Source of the DNA: a bacterium
GTDB taxonomy: Bacteria; Ratteibacteria; UBA8468; B48-G9; JAFGKM01
Length of the DNA: 14,886 bases
Assembly: GCA_035371905.1 (NCBI GenBank)
Contig: DAORXQ010000037.1
Span: 1 to 14,886, forward strand
Direction of reading: 5' to 3'
This document shows positions 7,128 to 14,767 of this stretch, one piece after another. Position 1 is the stretch's first letter, and every line of letters begins with the position of its first letter. Made by a program: the position numbers and the translations under genes. The notes beneath the pieces were generated by a model. The model ran no database searches and had not been told where the DNA came from. It saw nothing but the letters and a program-made list of their open reading frames with translations.

Positions 7128-8837
7128 TTATGACTCCCCTGTTACAGATATAACTTCGTCAAGTGTGGTTAATCCCATTTTTACTTTTAATACACCATCA
7201 TCAAACATACTTCTCATACCTGATTTTTCTGCTACTTTTCTTAATTCTTCAGCACTCACTCTTCTTAAAGTTAAATCCCTTAACTCATCATTCATAATGA
7301 ATATCTCAAAAATACCGATTCTACCAAAAAACCCTGTAAATCCACATTCATTACAACCCTTAGGCTGACATACATTCACTTCTTCTCCTTCTTTTATTTT
7401 CAATACTTTCCTTAATTTTTCATCTGGCTCAATCTTTTCCTTACAATATTGACATAAAACTCTCACCAATCTCTGTGCCATAACTCCCTGAACAGCAGAA
7501 GCAACTAAAAATGGTGGCATACCAAGGTCAATCAATCTTGTAATAGCACTTGGAGCATCATTTGTATGTAATGTAGAAAAAACTAAATGCCCTGTTAACG
7601 CTGCTCTTAAAGCAATATCGGCTGTTTCTTTATCTCTGATTTCACCAACAAGTATAACATCAGGAGATTGTCTTAAAAACGCTCTTAAAACATTTGCAAA
7701 AGAAAGTCCGATTTCCGTATTAACCGGTGTCTGATTTATACCTGGAATCTGATACTCAACAGGTTCTTCTACTGTCATAATTTTTCTATCAATTGTATTT
7801 AACTGTTGAAGTGATGCATAAAGAGTTGTAGTTTTACCAGAACCTGTTGGACCTGTAACAAGCACAAGTCCTCCTGTAAATTTTAAAATATTATTCCATT
7901 TTTCAAGGTCATCTGGTAAAAATCCAAGTTTATCAAGTCCTATTAACATTTTTGTTTTGTCGAGAATTCTCAAAACAACACTTTCTCCATAAATTCCCGG
8001 TAAAGTTGAAACTCTGAAATCAATCGGTCTACCCCCTATATCAAGCATTATTCTTCCATCTTGAGGAAGACGTTTTTCTGCAATATCCATTTTTGACATA
8101 AGTTTTATTCTTGCAATAACTGCTCTTTCAATTCTTTTTGGTGGAGAAACAATTTCATATAAAACCCCATCTATTCTAAACCTGACTCTAAATTTTTTTT
8201 CAAGTGGTTCAAGATGAATATCACTTGCTCTTCTTCTCAATGCCTCAACAAAAATCAAGTTAACTATCTTAACAACAGGCGCCTGTAAAGCAAGTGTTTC
8301 TTCATCTTCGTCAATTTCTTCAAGGTTTGGTAAATCCATATCAACAGTTGCACTACTTGCTTCCTGAAGCATTGTTGTCAAATCTTCCATTTCATCCTGT
8401 CCATAATATTTATCTATTAACTGGTCTATTTCTTCTTTAAAGGTTACAATAACTTCAACATTTTTTACACCTTCAATGTTTGCAAGTTTTTTAAAATAGT
8501 CAGCAGCAAGAATGTTTATGGGGTCATCTGTTACAAAAACAAGTGTATCAGGTCTTTTATCCCATGGAACAATCCTATGATTTTTAACAATTTTTGGAGG
8601 AAGAATACTAACAACTTCAGAAGAAATTTCTCTTGCTGGTAATTCTCTCTGAACAATACCAAGTTGAAAATAAAAAGAAGGACCTATTTCTCCAAAAGGA
8701 AGCATACCCCTTCCCTGAAAAATTTCCCTTAATGGCTGACCTGTCCTTTCCTGTTCTTCAAGGGCCTGTTCTATACTTTTTCTATCCCACAGACCTACAT
8801 TTTGAATTATACTTATTATTTCTTTTTTTGTTGGCAT
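7128..8837 (-). CDS. pilB: PilB/GspE-type assembly ATPase 1, with degenerate MshEN domain
   Basis: A 569-residue paralogue of the second PilB-like protein and the first gene of the pilus operon. The N-terminal region (5-60) aligns with an MshEN domain, but the glycines of the two repeats are lost: EIISIIQ replaces LIGQLL and PLREIF replaces FLGRIL. Cyclic di-GMP binding is therefore doubtful. An acidic linker (EEIDEDEE, 173-180) precedes the ATPase core, which has Walker A GPTGSGKTTT (329-338), Asp box TVEEPVEY (355-362, with Glu for the usual Asp), the Walker B region SPDVILVGEIRD (391-402) and His box TGHLVFSTLHT (415-425). Two Cys pairs, CQYC (462-465) and CNEC (495-498), should hold zinc. 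No Shine-Dalgarno is seen at a proper distance from the ATG; a promoter -10 box ends 10 nt before it, so the mRNA may be leaderless. It could serve T2SS-like secretion while the other copy serves the pilus, or the reverse. Confidence 0.93.
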   Translation of the reverse strand: MPTKKEIISIIQNVGLWDRKSIEQALEEQERTGQPLREIFQGRGMLPFGEIGPSFYFQLGIVQRELPAREISSEVVSILPPKIVKNHRIVPWDKRPDTLVFVTDDPINILAADYFKKLANIEGVKNVEVIVTFKEEIDQLIDKYYGQDEMEDLTTMLQEASSATVDMDLPNLEEIDEDEETLALQAPVVKIVNLIFVEALRRRASDIHLEPLEKKFRVRFRIDGVLYEIVSPPKRIERAVIARIKLMSKMDIAEKRLPQDGRIMLDIGGRPIDFRVSTLPGIYGESVVLRILDKTKMLIGLDKLGFLPDDLEKWNNILKFTGGLVLVTGPTGSGKTTTLYASLQQLNTIDRKIMTVEEPVEYQIPGINQTPVNTEIGLSFANVLRAFLRQSPDVILVGEIRDKETADIALRAALTGHLVFSTLHTNDAPSAITRLIDLGMPPFLVASAVQGVMAQRLVRVLCQYCKEKIEPDEKLRKVLKIKEGEEVNVCQPKGCNECGFTGFFGRIGIFEIFIMNDELRDLTLRRVSAEELRKVAEKSGMRSMFDDGVLKVKMGLTTLDEVISVTGES

Positions 8838-8847
8838 ACCATTTTAT

Positions 8848-8875
8848 ATATTACCTTAAAAAACAAAAAAGTCAA
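8848..8875 (-). promoter_or_regulatory. Probable promoter of the pilus operon
   Basis: On the minus strand TTGACT (8875-8870) and TAATAT (8853-8848) are separated by 16 bp within the 34-bp gap before pilB 1. The -35 box overlaps the TGA stop of the ribbon-helix-helix gene. The predicted transcription start is 3-4 nt before the ATG, leaving no room for a ribosome site. This would let the pilus operon be expressed apart from parA. Confidence 0.5.
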
Positions 8876-9072
8876 TATTTATTTAAAAATGATTCCAATG
8901 CTTCTGTAATAAACTGAGAAACTGTTTTTTCTTCTTCCACTGCTTTATGTTTTACTTTTTTCATTAAATCCACTGATAATATGAATGTATATTTTTTATT
9001 TTTACCCTTGTTTTTTTCCTCTTTCCTGCTCACCTCAAACAGTTTTTTTGTCTGTGGTCCGAGTCGTTTCAT
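8872..9072 (-). CDS. Small ribbon-helix-helix DNA-binding protein, partner of ParA
   Basis: A 66-residue basic protein. Residues 27-66 (KYTFILSVDLMKKVKHKAVEEEKTVSQFITEALESFL region) have the MetJ/Arc/CopG layout: one beta strand (28-33), helix (35-45), turn (EEEKT) and a second helix (51-63). Residues 1-26 are a Lys/Arg-rich tail with no predicted fold. In ParA-linked RHH proteins such as ParG and Omega, the fold binds repeated operator or centromere DNA as a dimer, and the mobile N-terminal tail stimulates the ATPase of ParA; this protein has the same shape. Its ATG overlaps the parA stop as ATGA and is preceded by AGGAGA inside the parA end, so both are made together. It could also autoregulate the cassette. 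The exact family is not recognised. Confidence 0.8.
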   Translation of the reverse strand: MKRLGPQTKKLFEVSRKEEKNKGKNKKYTFILSVDLMKKVKHKAVEEEKTVSQFITEALESFLNKY

Positions 9073-9839
9073 TTCAATCTCCTTTTTATTTCTTTAGCAA
9101 GATTTAAAAAATCAATTGCTCCCTGAGAATTTTTTGCATAATCAAATATTGCTTTGCCATAAGAAGGGGACTCTCTTAATCTACTGCATACTTTTATACC
9201 ATTTTTAAAAAGTTTGTCTTTGAATTTTTCCCTCAATAAATCCAGACTTTCTTCGGTTATTTTCAATCTATAATCAAGCATATTCGGAACTATTCCAAGA
9301 ATTTCAAGGTCTGGATTCAATTTTTTATTTATCATGTCAATTGTTTCAAGTAAATTTACAAGTCCCTGCAAGGAAAGATAATCAGCAAGAACTGGAATAA
9401 TTACATATTTACATGCACAAAGGCCATTCACTGTCAAAAGTGAAAGAGAGGGTGGACAATCAATAAAAATAAAGTCAAATGACTTCAAAACATCTTTTGA
9501 ATTTTCTATCGCTTTTCTTAAGTAGAATTGATTTTTACTTTTATTTGCTATTTCAACTTCTACATGAGCAAGGTCTGAGTTTGAAGGAATAATTGATAAA
9601 TCAGCAATATAACTGTCAACCATCACATCTTCAATTCTTGCCTCTCCAAGTATAAACTCTCTTACAGTCAAATCGTCTGGTTTCAAGTTAATACCAACAC
9701 TCACAGTTGAATTACCTTGCGGGTCTAAATCAATTATTAAAACCCTTTCCTTCAATTTAACAAGACCTGCTGCAAGATTGACACAGATAGTTGTTTTCCC
9801 AGTACCGCCTTTTTGATTTGAAAAACCTATTATATTCAT
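9069..9839 (-). CDS. parA: ParA/Soj-type partition ATPase
   Basis: A 256-residue deviant Walker-type ATPase. The P-loop KGGTGKTT (10-17) carries the signature lysine K10 that marks ParA/MinD proteins; switch I lies at DPQGNST (39-45), and Walker B FIFIDCPPSLS is near 133-143. There is no N-terminal helix-turn-helix domain, so it is a short Soj-like (type Ib) ParA that should not bind its own operator; that task falls to the RHH protein encoded immediately downstream. ParA proteins bind DNA nonspecifically with ATP and move cargo such as plasmids, chromosome origins or protein complexes. No ParB-type gene is visible. It starts 3 bp after the fucosidase stop and lacks a clear Shine-Dalgarno, so reinitiation or a promoter inside the fucosidase gene is likely. 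Its position before the pilus operon raises the possibility of a positioning role. Confidence 0.92.
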   Translation of the reverse strand: MNIIGFSNQKGGTGKTTICVNLAAGLVKLKERVLIIDLDPQGNSTVSVGINLKPDDLTVREFILGEARIEDVMVDSYIADLSIIPSNSDLAHVEVEIANKSKNQFYLRKAIENSKDVLKSFDFIFIDCPPSLSLLTVNGLCACKYVIIPVLADYLSLQGLVNLLETIDMINKKLNPDLEILGIVPNMLDYRLKITEESLDLLREKFKDKLFKNGIKVCSRLRESPSYGKAIFDYAKNSQGAIDFLNLAKEIKRRLK

Positions 9840-9842
9840 TTT

Positions 9843-11024
9843 TTAAAAAGGCCTTTTTGAATTAAGTTTCTCAATTTCTCCTTCATATTCAACTACAATT
9901 ACAGTATCAATTGGGTCTGGTGGTTTTTCCGGAAGATTTTTAAAAACAACTCTATCGTGTTCAACTTTAAAATCCACACTGATTCCTTCATTCAAAAAAT
10001 ATGCATTTTTAACATTTATCTTTAAGTTCCCAATTGCAAATTCTTTAAACCAGTAAAAAATGTGGAGATATAATTTATTACCTCTTTTTGTGATAAATCC
10101 AGGATGAAAGTGATACCACTCAAAATCTGTTCTTTCTGTTCCATATACACTTTCTCCATTCACTTTAAGCCATTCACCTACCTTTTTTAAAATTTTTATA
10201 CACTTTACAGGAATTCTTCCATCAGGTCTTGGTCCAACATTCAAAAGATAGTTTCCACCGTAACTTGCGCATCTTACAAGATTTATTATCACTTGTTTTG
10301 GTGTTTTATAATTATCATCATATTTACAGTATCCCCAGTGGTCATTTAAAGTCATACATGATTCCCAGTCCCTATTGCTCGGTTTTATATGCTGCTCAGG
10401 CGTATCAAAATCCTCTGGAAGTAAACTTCTATCATTTATGATTATATGTGGTTGAAGTTCACGTACCATTTTATTAAGTTTTTCTGATTGCCAGTGTTCA
10501 GGTTTATATGGTCCGGCTCCATCATACCACAAAATATCAATTTTCCCGTAATTTGTCATAAGTTCTTTAACCTGACTGTGGACATAATCAACGAGTTCCT
10601 GCCAGCCGGATGGGTCCTTATCAGGTCCAAGAAAAAAAGCATCATATCTCCAATCAACAAGCGAATAATAAAAACCAATTTTCAAACCATATTTTCTACA
10701 ACTTTCAACATATTCAGCAATAAGGTCTCTATTTATATACTTTGGTGCTGTAAAATCACTGACTTTGCTATCAAAAAGAGAAAATCCATCGTGATGTCTT
10801 GTTGTTAAAACCATATATTTCATACCTGCATCTTTTGCAATTAATACCCAGTCATCTGGATTGTAATTCTTTGGATTAAATTTTCTGGCAAACTTTTTAT
10901 ATTTCTCCTTTGGAATTCTTTCACAGAACATAACCCATTCACCTCTTGCAGGAACACTGTAAATTCCCCAGTGAATAAACATTCCAAATTTTGCTTCTCT
11001 CCACCATTTCATCCTGTCTTCCAT
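9843..11024 (-). CDS. GH29 alpha-L-fucosidase, cytoplasmic
   Basis: A 393-residue retaining alpha-L-fucosidase that removes terminal L-fucose from oligosaccharides. The (beta/alpha)8 barrel fills about 1-300. It shows KFGMFIHWGIYSVPARGEW (12-30) and TTRHHDGFSLFDS (74-86), both typical of the fucose-binding pocket. The catalytic nucleophile is expected at D168 in IDILWYDGAG. A conserved stretch WESCMTLNDHWGY (220-232), common in bacterial GH29, and GGNYLLNVGPRPDG (256-269) complete the barrel. A short beta-sandwich follows to the end. The protein is shorter than most GH29 enzymes (about 440-600) because no signal peptide or extra domains are present, so it should be intracellular. The acid/base residue is not assigned with confidence. 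An AAGGAG ribosome site overlaps the stop of the GH3 gene 9 bp upstream, so the two are one transcription unit. Confidence 0.93.
   Translation of the reverse strand: MEDRMKWWREAKFGMFIHWGIYSVPARGEWVMFCERIPKEKYKKFARKFNPKNYNPDDWVLIAKDAGMKYMVLTTRHHDGFSLFDSKVSDFTAPKYINRDLIAEYVESCRKYGLKIGFYYSLVDWRYDAFFLGPDKDPSGWQELVDYVHSQVKELMTNYGKIDILWYDGAGPYKPEHWQSEKLNKMVRELQPHIIINDRSLLPEDFDTPEQHIKPSNRDWESCMTLNDHWGYCKYDDNYKTPKQVIINLVRCASYGGNYLLNVGPRPDGRIPVKCIKILKKVGEWLKVNGESVYGTERTDFEWYHFHPGFITKRGNKLYLHIFYWFKEFAIGNLKINVKNAYFLNEGISVDFKVEHDRVVFKNLPEKPPDPIDTVIVVEYEGEIEKLNSKRPF
9845..9858. repeat. 14-bp perfect palindrome just before parA
   Basis: AAAAAGGCCTTTTT lies over the last codons of the fucosidase gene, 5 bp before the parA start codon. 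It sits where an autoregulatory operator for the RHH protein could be, but A/T runs of this kind are common in DNA of this composition. Confidence 0.35.
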
Positions 11025-11033
11025 TTTTTCTCC

Positions 11034-13241
11034 TTATTTTATTGAAAATTTTGAGAAAAATAATTTTCTTGTTTTTATAAACTTATTTCCTCTGATTTCT
11101 ATTTCATCTTTAAATTTTATGTCTTCTGACGAACTCCCAATCATAACTTCATATATTCCTTCTTCTATTTTCAATTTCATATTCTGGTCTGTAAAAGCAA
11201 GTATTTCAGAAGGAATTTCAAATATTACTGTTTTTTCTTCACCTGCTTTTAAATTTACTTTACAGAAACCTTTAAGAAGTTTTGAAGGTAGAACAACAGA
11301 AGAAAATTTTTTTCTTATATATAACTGAATAACTTCTGCTGCTTCCATATTCCCTGTATTTTTAACTGAAACTGATACAAAAAACTTATCACCTGCTTTA
11401 ATTTTTTTCTTTTTTACTTCAAAATCAAAATATTCAAAAGTAGAATATGAAAGTCCATAACCAAAAGGAAATAATGCCTGACTATCTGAATATACATATT
11501 TCCTTTCTTTTGAAACCGGCTTTCTGTGATAGTAAACAGGCAATTGTCCCACACTTTTTGGAAAGGATACAGGCAATTTACCAGAAGGACTGAATCTCCC
11601 GAATAACATATCAAATATAACATTTCCTGTTTCTTCTCCTGGAAACCAGCACTCAACAATAGCATTTACCTTATCTATAATTTCAGTGAGGATATAAGGC
11701 CTTCCAGTTATCAAAAGAACAATTAATGGTTTCCCTATTTCTGATAATTTTAAAATTAACTCTTCCTGAACACCTGGCAGTTTAAGGTTATGACTGTCTT
11801 TACCTTCACCGCAAGTGCAATCAGAAGAAAAACCTGATTTATCTCCACCAACAAAAATTATGACATCACCTTTCTCTGCCACTTCAACTGCTTTTGAAAA
11901 ATTATCTTTATTAAAATCAAAAATCTCACAACCTTTTTCATAATATATTTCTATACCTTTTTCCTTGAAAACATCCAGAATTGTTTCACATTCAACAGAT
12001 GGTTTTTCAAGATTTAAGTGTGCTGTATAGGCATAATCACCAAAATAGTTTCTTGGATTTTCAACTGAAGGACCGATTAAAGAAACAGATTTTATATTTT
12101 TTAATGGAAGTATTCCATCATTTTTCAAAAGGACTATTGTTTCCTTTGCAATTTCATAAGCAAGTTTTCTGTCCTCATCTCTGTCAAAATCAATATAAAA
12201 TTTTCTATTCTCCTCAAATAATCCAAGTTCTTTTTTTACTCTAAGAACTCTTTCTACTGCTTCATCTATTTCTTTTTCTTTTATCAATCCTTTTTTCACA
12301 CATTCTATCAAAAGTGGATAACAACCTTTATTTGGAAGTTCTATATCAATCCCTGCTTTCAAAGATAAAATTGCACATTCTTTATCATCTTTTGCTACAA
12401 AATGAGTGGAATTTAACATCTTTACTGCTCCATAATCTGAAACCACAATTCCATCAAAACCCCACTCTTTTCTCAAAATATCGGTAAGTAATTTTTTTGA
12501 AGATGCACAGGGAATTCCATCTATATCATGGTATGCATTCATAATTGATTTTAAATTACCTTCTTTCACACATGCCTCAAATGGAAAAAGAAAAATGTCC
12601 CTCAATTCTCTTTCACCAACATGGACAGGATAAATATTTCTACCGCCTTCTGAAAATCCATGGGATACAAAATGTTTACCTGTTGCAATTATTCCTTCTT
12701 TTAAATCTTCTCCCTGTAATCCTTTAACATAATGAAGTCCCATTATAGCACATAAATAAGGGTCTTCTCCGAATGTTTCTTCTGTTCTTCCCCATCTTAC
12801 ATCATAACAGACATCCAAAACAGGAGAAAGCCCTTGATGAACCCCTGCATTTCTCATCTGTCTTCTTATAACCTCTGTCATCTTCACAACAAGTAAAGGA
12901 TTGAAAGAACTTGCAATTCCAATTATTTGAGGGAAAGAAGTCGCCTTATTTGTCAAAAAACCTGATAAACATTCTTCATGAATTATAGCAGGAATACCAA
13001 GTCGTGTCTTTTCTCTTAAAAATTTCTGAATTTTCTCAAGATATTCTTTTGCTTTTTCTGGTTCTATATTTTTAATACCACCGTAAACCCTTGAAATCTG
13101 ACCTATCCCTGATTTCAACTCTTTTTTTAAAATATCTTCAGAAATTTCTCCATCTTTTACAAGGTCTGTTATATAAACTGAACATAACTGCATGACTTTT
13201 TCTTCAATTGTCATTTTTTTAAGAATTTCTTTTACTTTCAT
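11034..13241 (-). CDS. GH3 beta-glycosidase (beta-glucosidase/beta-xylosidase type)
   Basis: A 735-residue retaining beta-glycosidase that releases monosaccharides from the non-reducing ends of beta-linked oligosaccharides. In numbering from an upstream in-frame ATG (subtract 4 for the chosen start): an N-terminal barrel with LSPVLDVCYDVRWGRTEETFGEDP (142-165), KHF (193-195) and the nucleophile D273 in GIVVSDYGA; a C-terminal alpha/beta sandwich (about 370-600) with E483 in GEGKDSHNLKLPG as the likely acid/base; and a fibronectin III-like domain (about 605-715) with FPFGYGLSYSTFEY at its border. No signal peptide, so cytoplasmic. Substrate cannot be told: the family includes glucosidases, xylosidases and N-acetylglucosaminidases. 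The start at 13241 is chosen because GGAGGGG lies right before it, whereas the ATG at 13253 has no ribosome site and would lie only a few nucleotides from the predicted transcription start. It heads an operon with the fucosidase. Confidence 0.93.
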   Translation of the reverse strand: MKVKEILKKMTIEEKVMQLCSVYITDLVKDGEISEDILKKELKSGIGQISRVYGGIKNIEPEKAKEYLEKIQKFLREKTRLGIPAIIHEECLSGFLTNKATSFPQIIGIASSFNPLLVVKMTEVIRRQMRNAGVHQGLSPVLDVCYDVRWGRTEETFGEDPYLCAIMGLHYVKGLQGEDLKEGIIATGKHFVSHGFSEGGRNIYPVHVGERELRDIFLFPFEACVKEGNLKSIMNAYHDIDGIPCASSKKLLTDILRKEWGFDGIVVSDYGAVKMLNSTHFVAKDDKECAILSLKAGIDIELPNKGCYPLLIECVKKGLIKEKEIDEAVERVLRVKKELGLFEENRKFYIDFDRDEDRKLAYEIAKETIVLLKNDGILPLKNIKSVSLIGPSVENPRNYFGDYAYTAHLNLEKPSVECETILDVFKEKGIEIYYEKGCEIFDFNKDNFSKAVEVAEKGDVIIFVGGDKSGFSSDCTCGEGKDSHNLKLPGVQEELILKLSEIGKPLIVLLITGRPYILTEIIDKVNAIVECWFPGEETGNVIFDMLFGRFSPSGKLPVSFPKSVGQLPVYYHRKPVSKERKYVYSDSQALFPFGYGLSYSTFEYFDFEVKKKKIKAGDKFFVSVSVKNTGNMEAAEVIQLYIRKKFSSVVLPSKLLKGFCKVNLKAGEEKTVIFEIPSEILAFTDQNMKLKIEEGIYEVMIGSSSEDIKFKDEIEIRGNKFIKTRKLFFSKFSIK

Positions 13242-13244
13242 TTT

Positions 13245-13251
13245 CCCCTCC
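13245..13251 (-). promoter_or_regulatory. Shine-Dalgarno deciding the GH3 start
   Basis: GGAGGGG on the minus strand; the GGAGG core ends 5 nt before the ATG at 13241-13239. It lies inside the first codons if the upstream ATG at 13253 were used, and so favours the shorter protein. Confidence 0.75.
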
Positions 13252-13266
13252 ATTTCATCTTTTTAG

Positions 13267-13293
13267 TTTATAATAGAGAGATTTTCGTGTCAA
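13267..13293 (-). promoter_or_regulatory. Promoter of the GH3-GH29 operon
   Basis: A consensus -35 TTGACA (13293-13288) and a TATAAA -10 (13272-13267) are separated by 15 bp in the gap after the GH32 gene. A 17-bp spacing to TAAACT is the alternative. Predicted transcription would begin near 13260, leaving a leader of about 19 nt that contains the GGAGGGG ribosome site. Confidence 0.6.
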
Positions 13294-13297
13294 TTTA

Positions 13298-14743
13298 CTA
13301 TTCAAAACTTTTATTTATTGAATTAATTCTTTCTGAATTACTGATTAACCAGATATTTTTCATTTCCCAGAGGGATAATCTTTTAATTTTTAATTTTCCA
13401 TTGTTAACAAGAAAACTTAAATTTAAACCTGTAAATTTTGAAGGATAAACTCGTAGTGAAAAAGAAAACTTATTATTTAGAAAAATTTCAATTACTGAAT
13501 TATCAACAAATATCTGCATAAAAATTTCATTGTTTTCAATGTCCATTTTTTCCTTTATCAAAGTTTTATGATGGGTTTCATATAATGAAGAATTCACTGT
13601 ATCAACAAAAAATGTTTTTTCGTTTTTGTCATATCCAATATTTATATTTTCATCTGTTAAATCTGAAAATAAAAGAACCATTTTAAAAAAATCAGTATCT
13701 ATTAGGTTTATTAAAGCATCTATTTCTACAGAATTTTGTTCCATATCTTTTAAACAAAAAGTTTTTTCATCTGTAATTTCAATATCAGAAACATCAAGTA
13801 AAAGAGAAGAACGAAGTTTATTAATTTCAGGAATCACATTTACCTTTAATTCATTATTCTCTACATCCAGAATTCTCGGTAAGGACATAACTCCAGCCCA
13901 TCCCTGTTCTTCATGAAATTCTTTTTTTGTCAATTCTCTTAACCATCCAAACATTAAAACTCTATCTTTATCATCCTTAAATATCTGTGGTGCATAAAAA
14001 GAAAAAGGAAATAAATCAACTTTACCTTGTTTTTCAATTTTAAATTTGTTATTTTTATATTTTCCAATAAAATAAATTGGATAACCTAATGGTACAGAAG
14101 AAACAACAAGTACATATTTATCCTTCACTTTGAAAAAATTTGGACATTCCCACATATATCCGTATTCTATACCGGCCTCACAAAAAACTCCTCCATATTC
14201 CCAATGTAAAAGATTTTTTGATTTATATAAAAAAGCAATTCCACCTCTTTCTTTAACTCCTGAACCAACAATCATATACCATAAATCTTTTTCCTTCCAA
14301 ACATAAGGGTCTCTGAAACCAGTAACTTCAAAATTTTCTGGAGGAGATTTAATTACAGGATTTAGTGGAGATTTTTCAAACTTTACTCCATCTTTACTCT
14401 CTGCAACACATATACATTCAGGTCTAACTCCTGTATAAATTAAAGTAAGAATTCCATTATTATTAACTGCACTACCACTCCAGCAGCCATCTTTATCCGG
14501 TTTATTTTTATTTGGAAAAAGAGCAATCGGTAAATCCTTCCAGAAAAGTAAATCATCACTTATTGCATGACCCCAGTGAGCACCAGTTTTTGAACATGGA
14601 GGATAGGGAGGTTGAACTCCGTAAGGATTATACTGATAAAAAAGATGATATTTTGATTTAAATTGAATTAAACCATTTGGGTCGTTCATCCATCCAGAAG
14701 GTGGCATAAAATGATAAATAGGTCTCCATATATCTTTTCTCAT
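13298..14743 (-). CDS. GH32 beta-fructosidase (sucrose/fructan hydrolase)
   Basis: A 481-residue retaining beta-fructofuranosidase of the invertase/levanase group. The five-bladed propeller (about 5-310) contains all three catalytic motifs: WMNDPNG (18-24) with nucleophile D21, FRDP (143-146) with transition-state stabiliser D145, and WECPNFF (198-204) with acid/base E199. FYQYNP (35-40), CWSGSA (87-92) and FYAPQ (249-253) are further family marks. The C-terminal beta-sandwich (about 330-460) has the usual VDNSVIEIFLNN (413-424). There is no signal peptide and only 17 residues precede the first motif, so it acts inside the cell on sucrose, sucrose-6-phosphate or short fructans; the exact substrate cannot be told. 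No Shine-Dalgarno is present; TATAAT ends 8 nt before the ATG. A separate promoter precedes the next gene, so it may be transcribed alone or read through. Confidence 0.95.
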   Translation of the reverse strand: MRKDIWRPIYHFMPPSGWMNDPNGLIQFKSKYHLFYQYNPYGVQPPYPPCSKTGAHWGHAISDDLLFWKDLPIALFPNKNKPDKDGCWSGSAVNNNGILTLIYTGVRPECICVAESKDGVKFEKSPLNPVIKSPPENFEVTGFRDPYVWKEKDLWYMIVGSGVKERGGIAFLYKSKNLLHWEYGGVFCEAGIEYGYMWECPNFFKVKDKYVLVVSSVPLGYPIYFIGKYKNNKFKIEKQGKVDLFPFSFYAPQIFKDDKDRVLMFGWLRELTKKEFHEEQGWAGVMSLPRILDVENNELKVNVIPEINKLRSSLLLDVSDIEITDEKTFCLKDMEQNSVEIDALINLIDTDFFKMVLLFSDLTDENINIGYDKNEKTFFVDTVNSSLYETHHKTLIKEKMDIENNEIFMQIFVDNSVIEIFLNNKFSFSLRVYPSKFTGLNLSFLVNNGKLKIKRLSLWEMKNIWLISNSERINSINKSFE

Positions 14744-14751
14744 TTTTTTAA

Positions 14752-14757
14752 ATTATA
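14752..14757 (-). promoter_or_regulatory. -10 box of the GH32 gene
   Basis: A perfect TATAAT ends 8 nt before the GH32 ATG. The best -35 at 17 bp spacing is poor (TGTAAA) and falls in a palindrome, suggesting a promoter that depends on a regulator. Transcription would start at or next to the start codon. Confidence 0.5.
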
Positions 14758-14767
14758 TACTCAAATA

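Noticed and set aside
8633..8917. Plus-strand open frame of 94 codons spanning the pilus promoter
   Set aside because: It is antisense to the start of pilB 1 and the end of the RHH gene; its composition is that of a shadow frame.
10488..10808. Plus-strand open frame of 106 codons
   Set aside because: It is antisense to the catalytic barrel of the fucosidase and shows no recognisable motif.
9843..13241. Secretion of the glycosidases by the nearby T2SS-like system
   Set aside because: Neither GH3 nor GH29 starts with a signal peptide; the first residues are charged and lead straight into the catalytic barrel.
13626..13916. Plus-strand open frame of 96 codons
   Set aside because: It is antisense to the C-terminal domain of the GH32 gene, with Ser/Ile/Phe-rich sequence typical of a complement frame.
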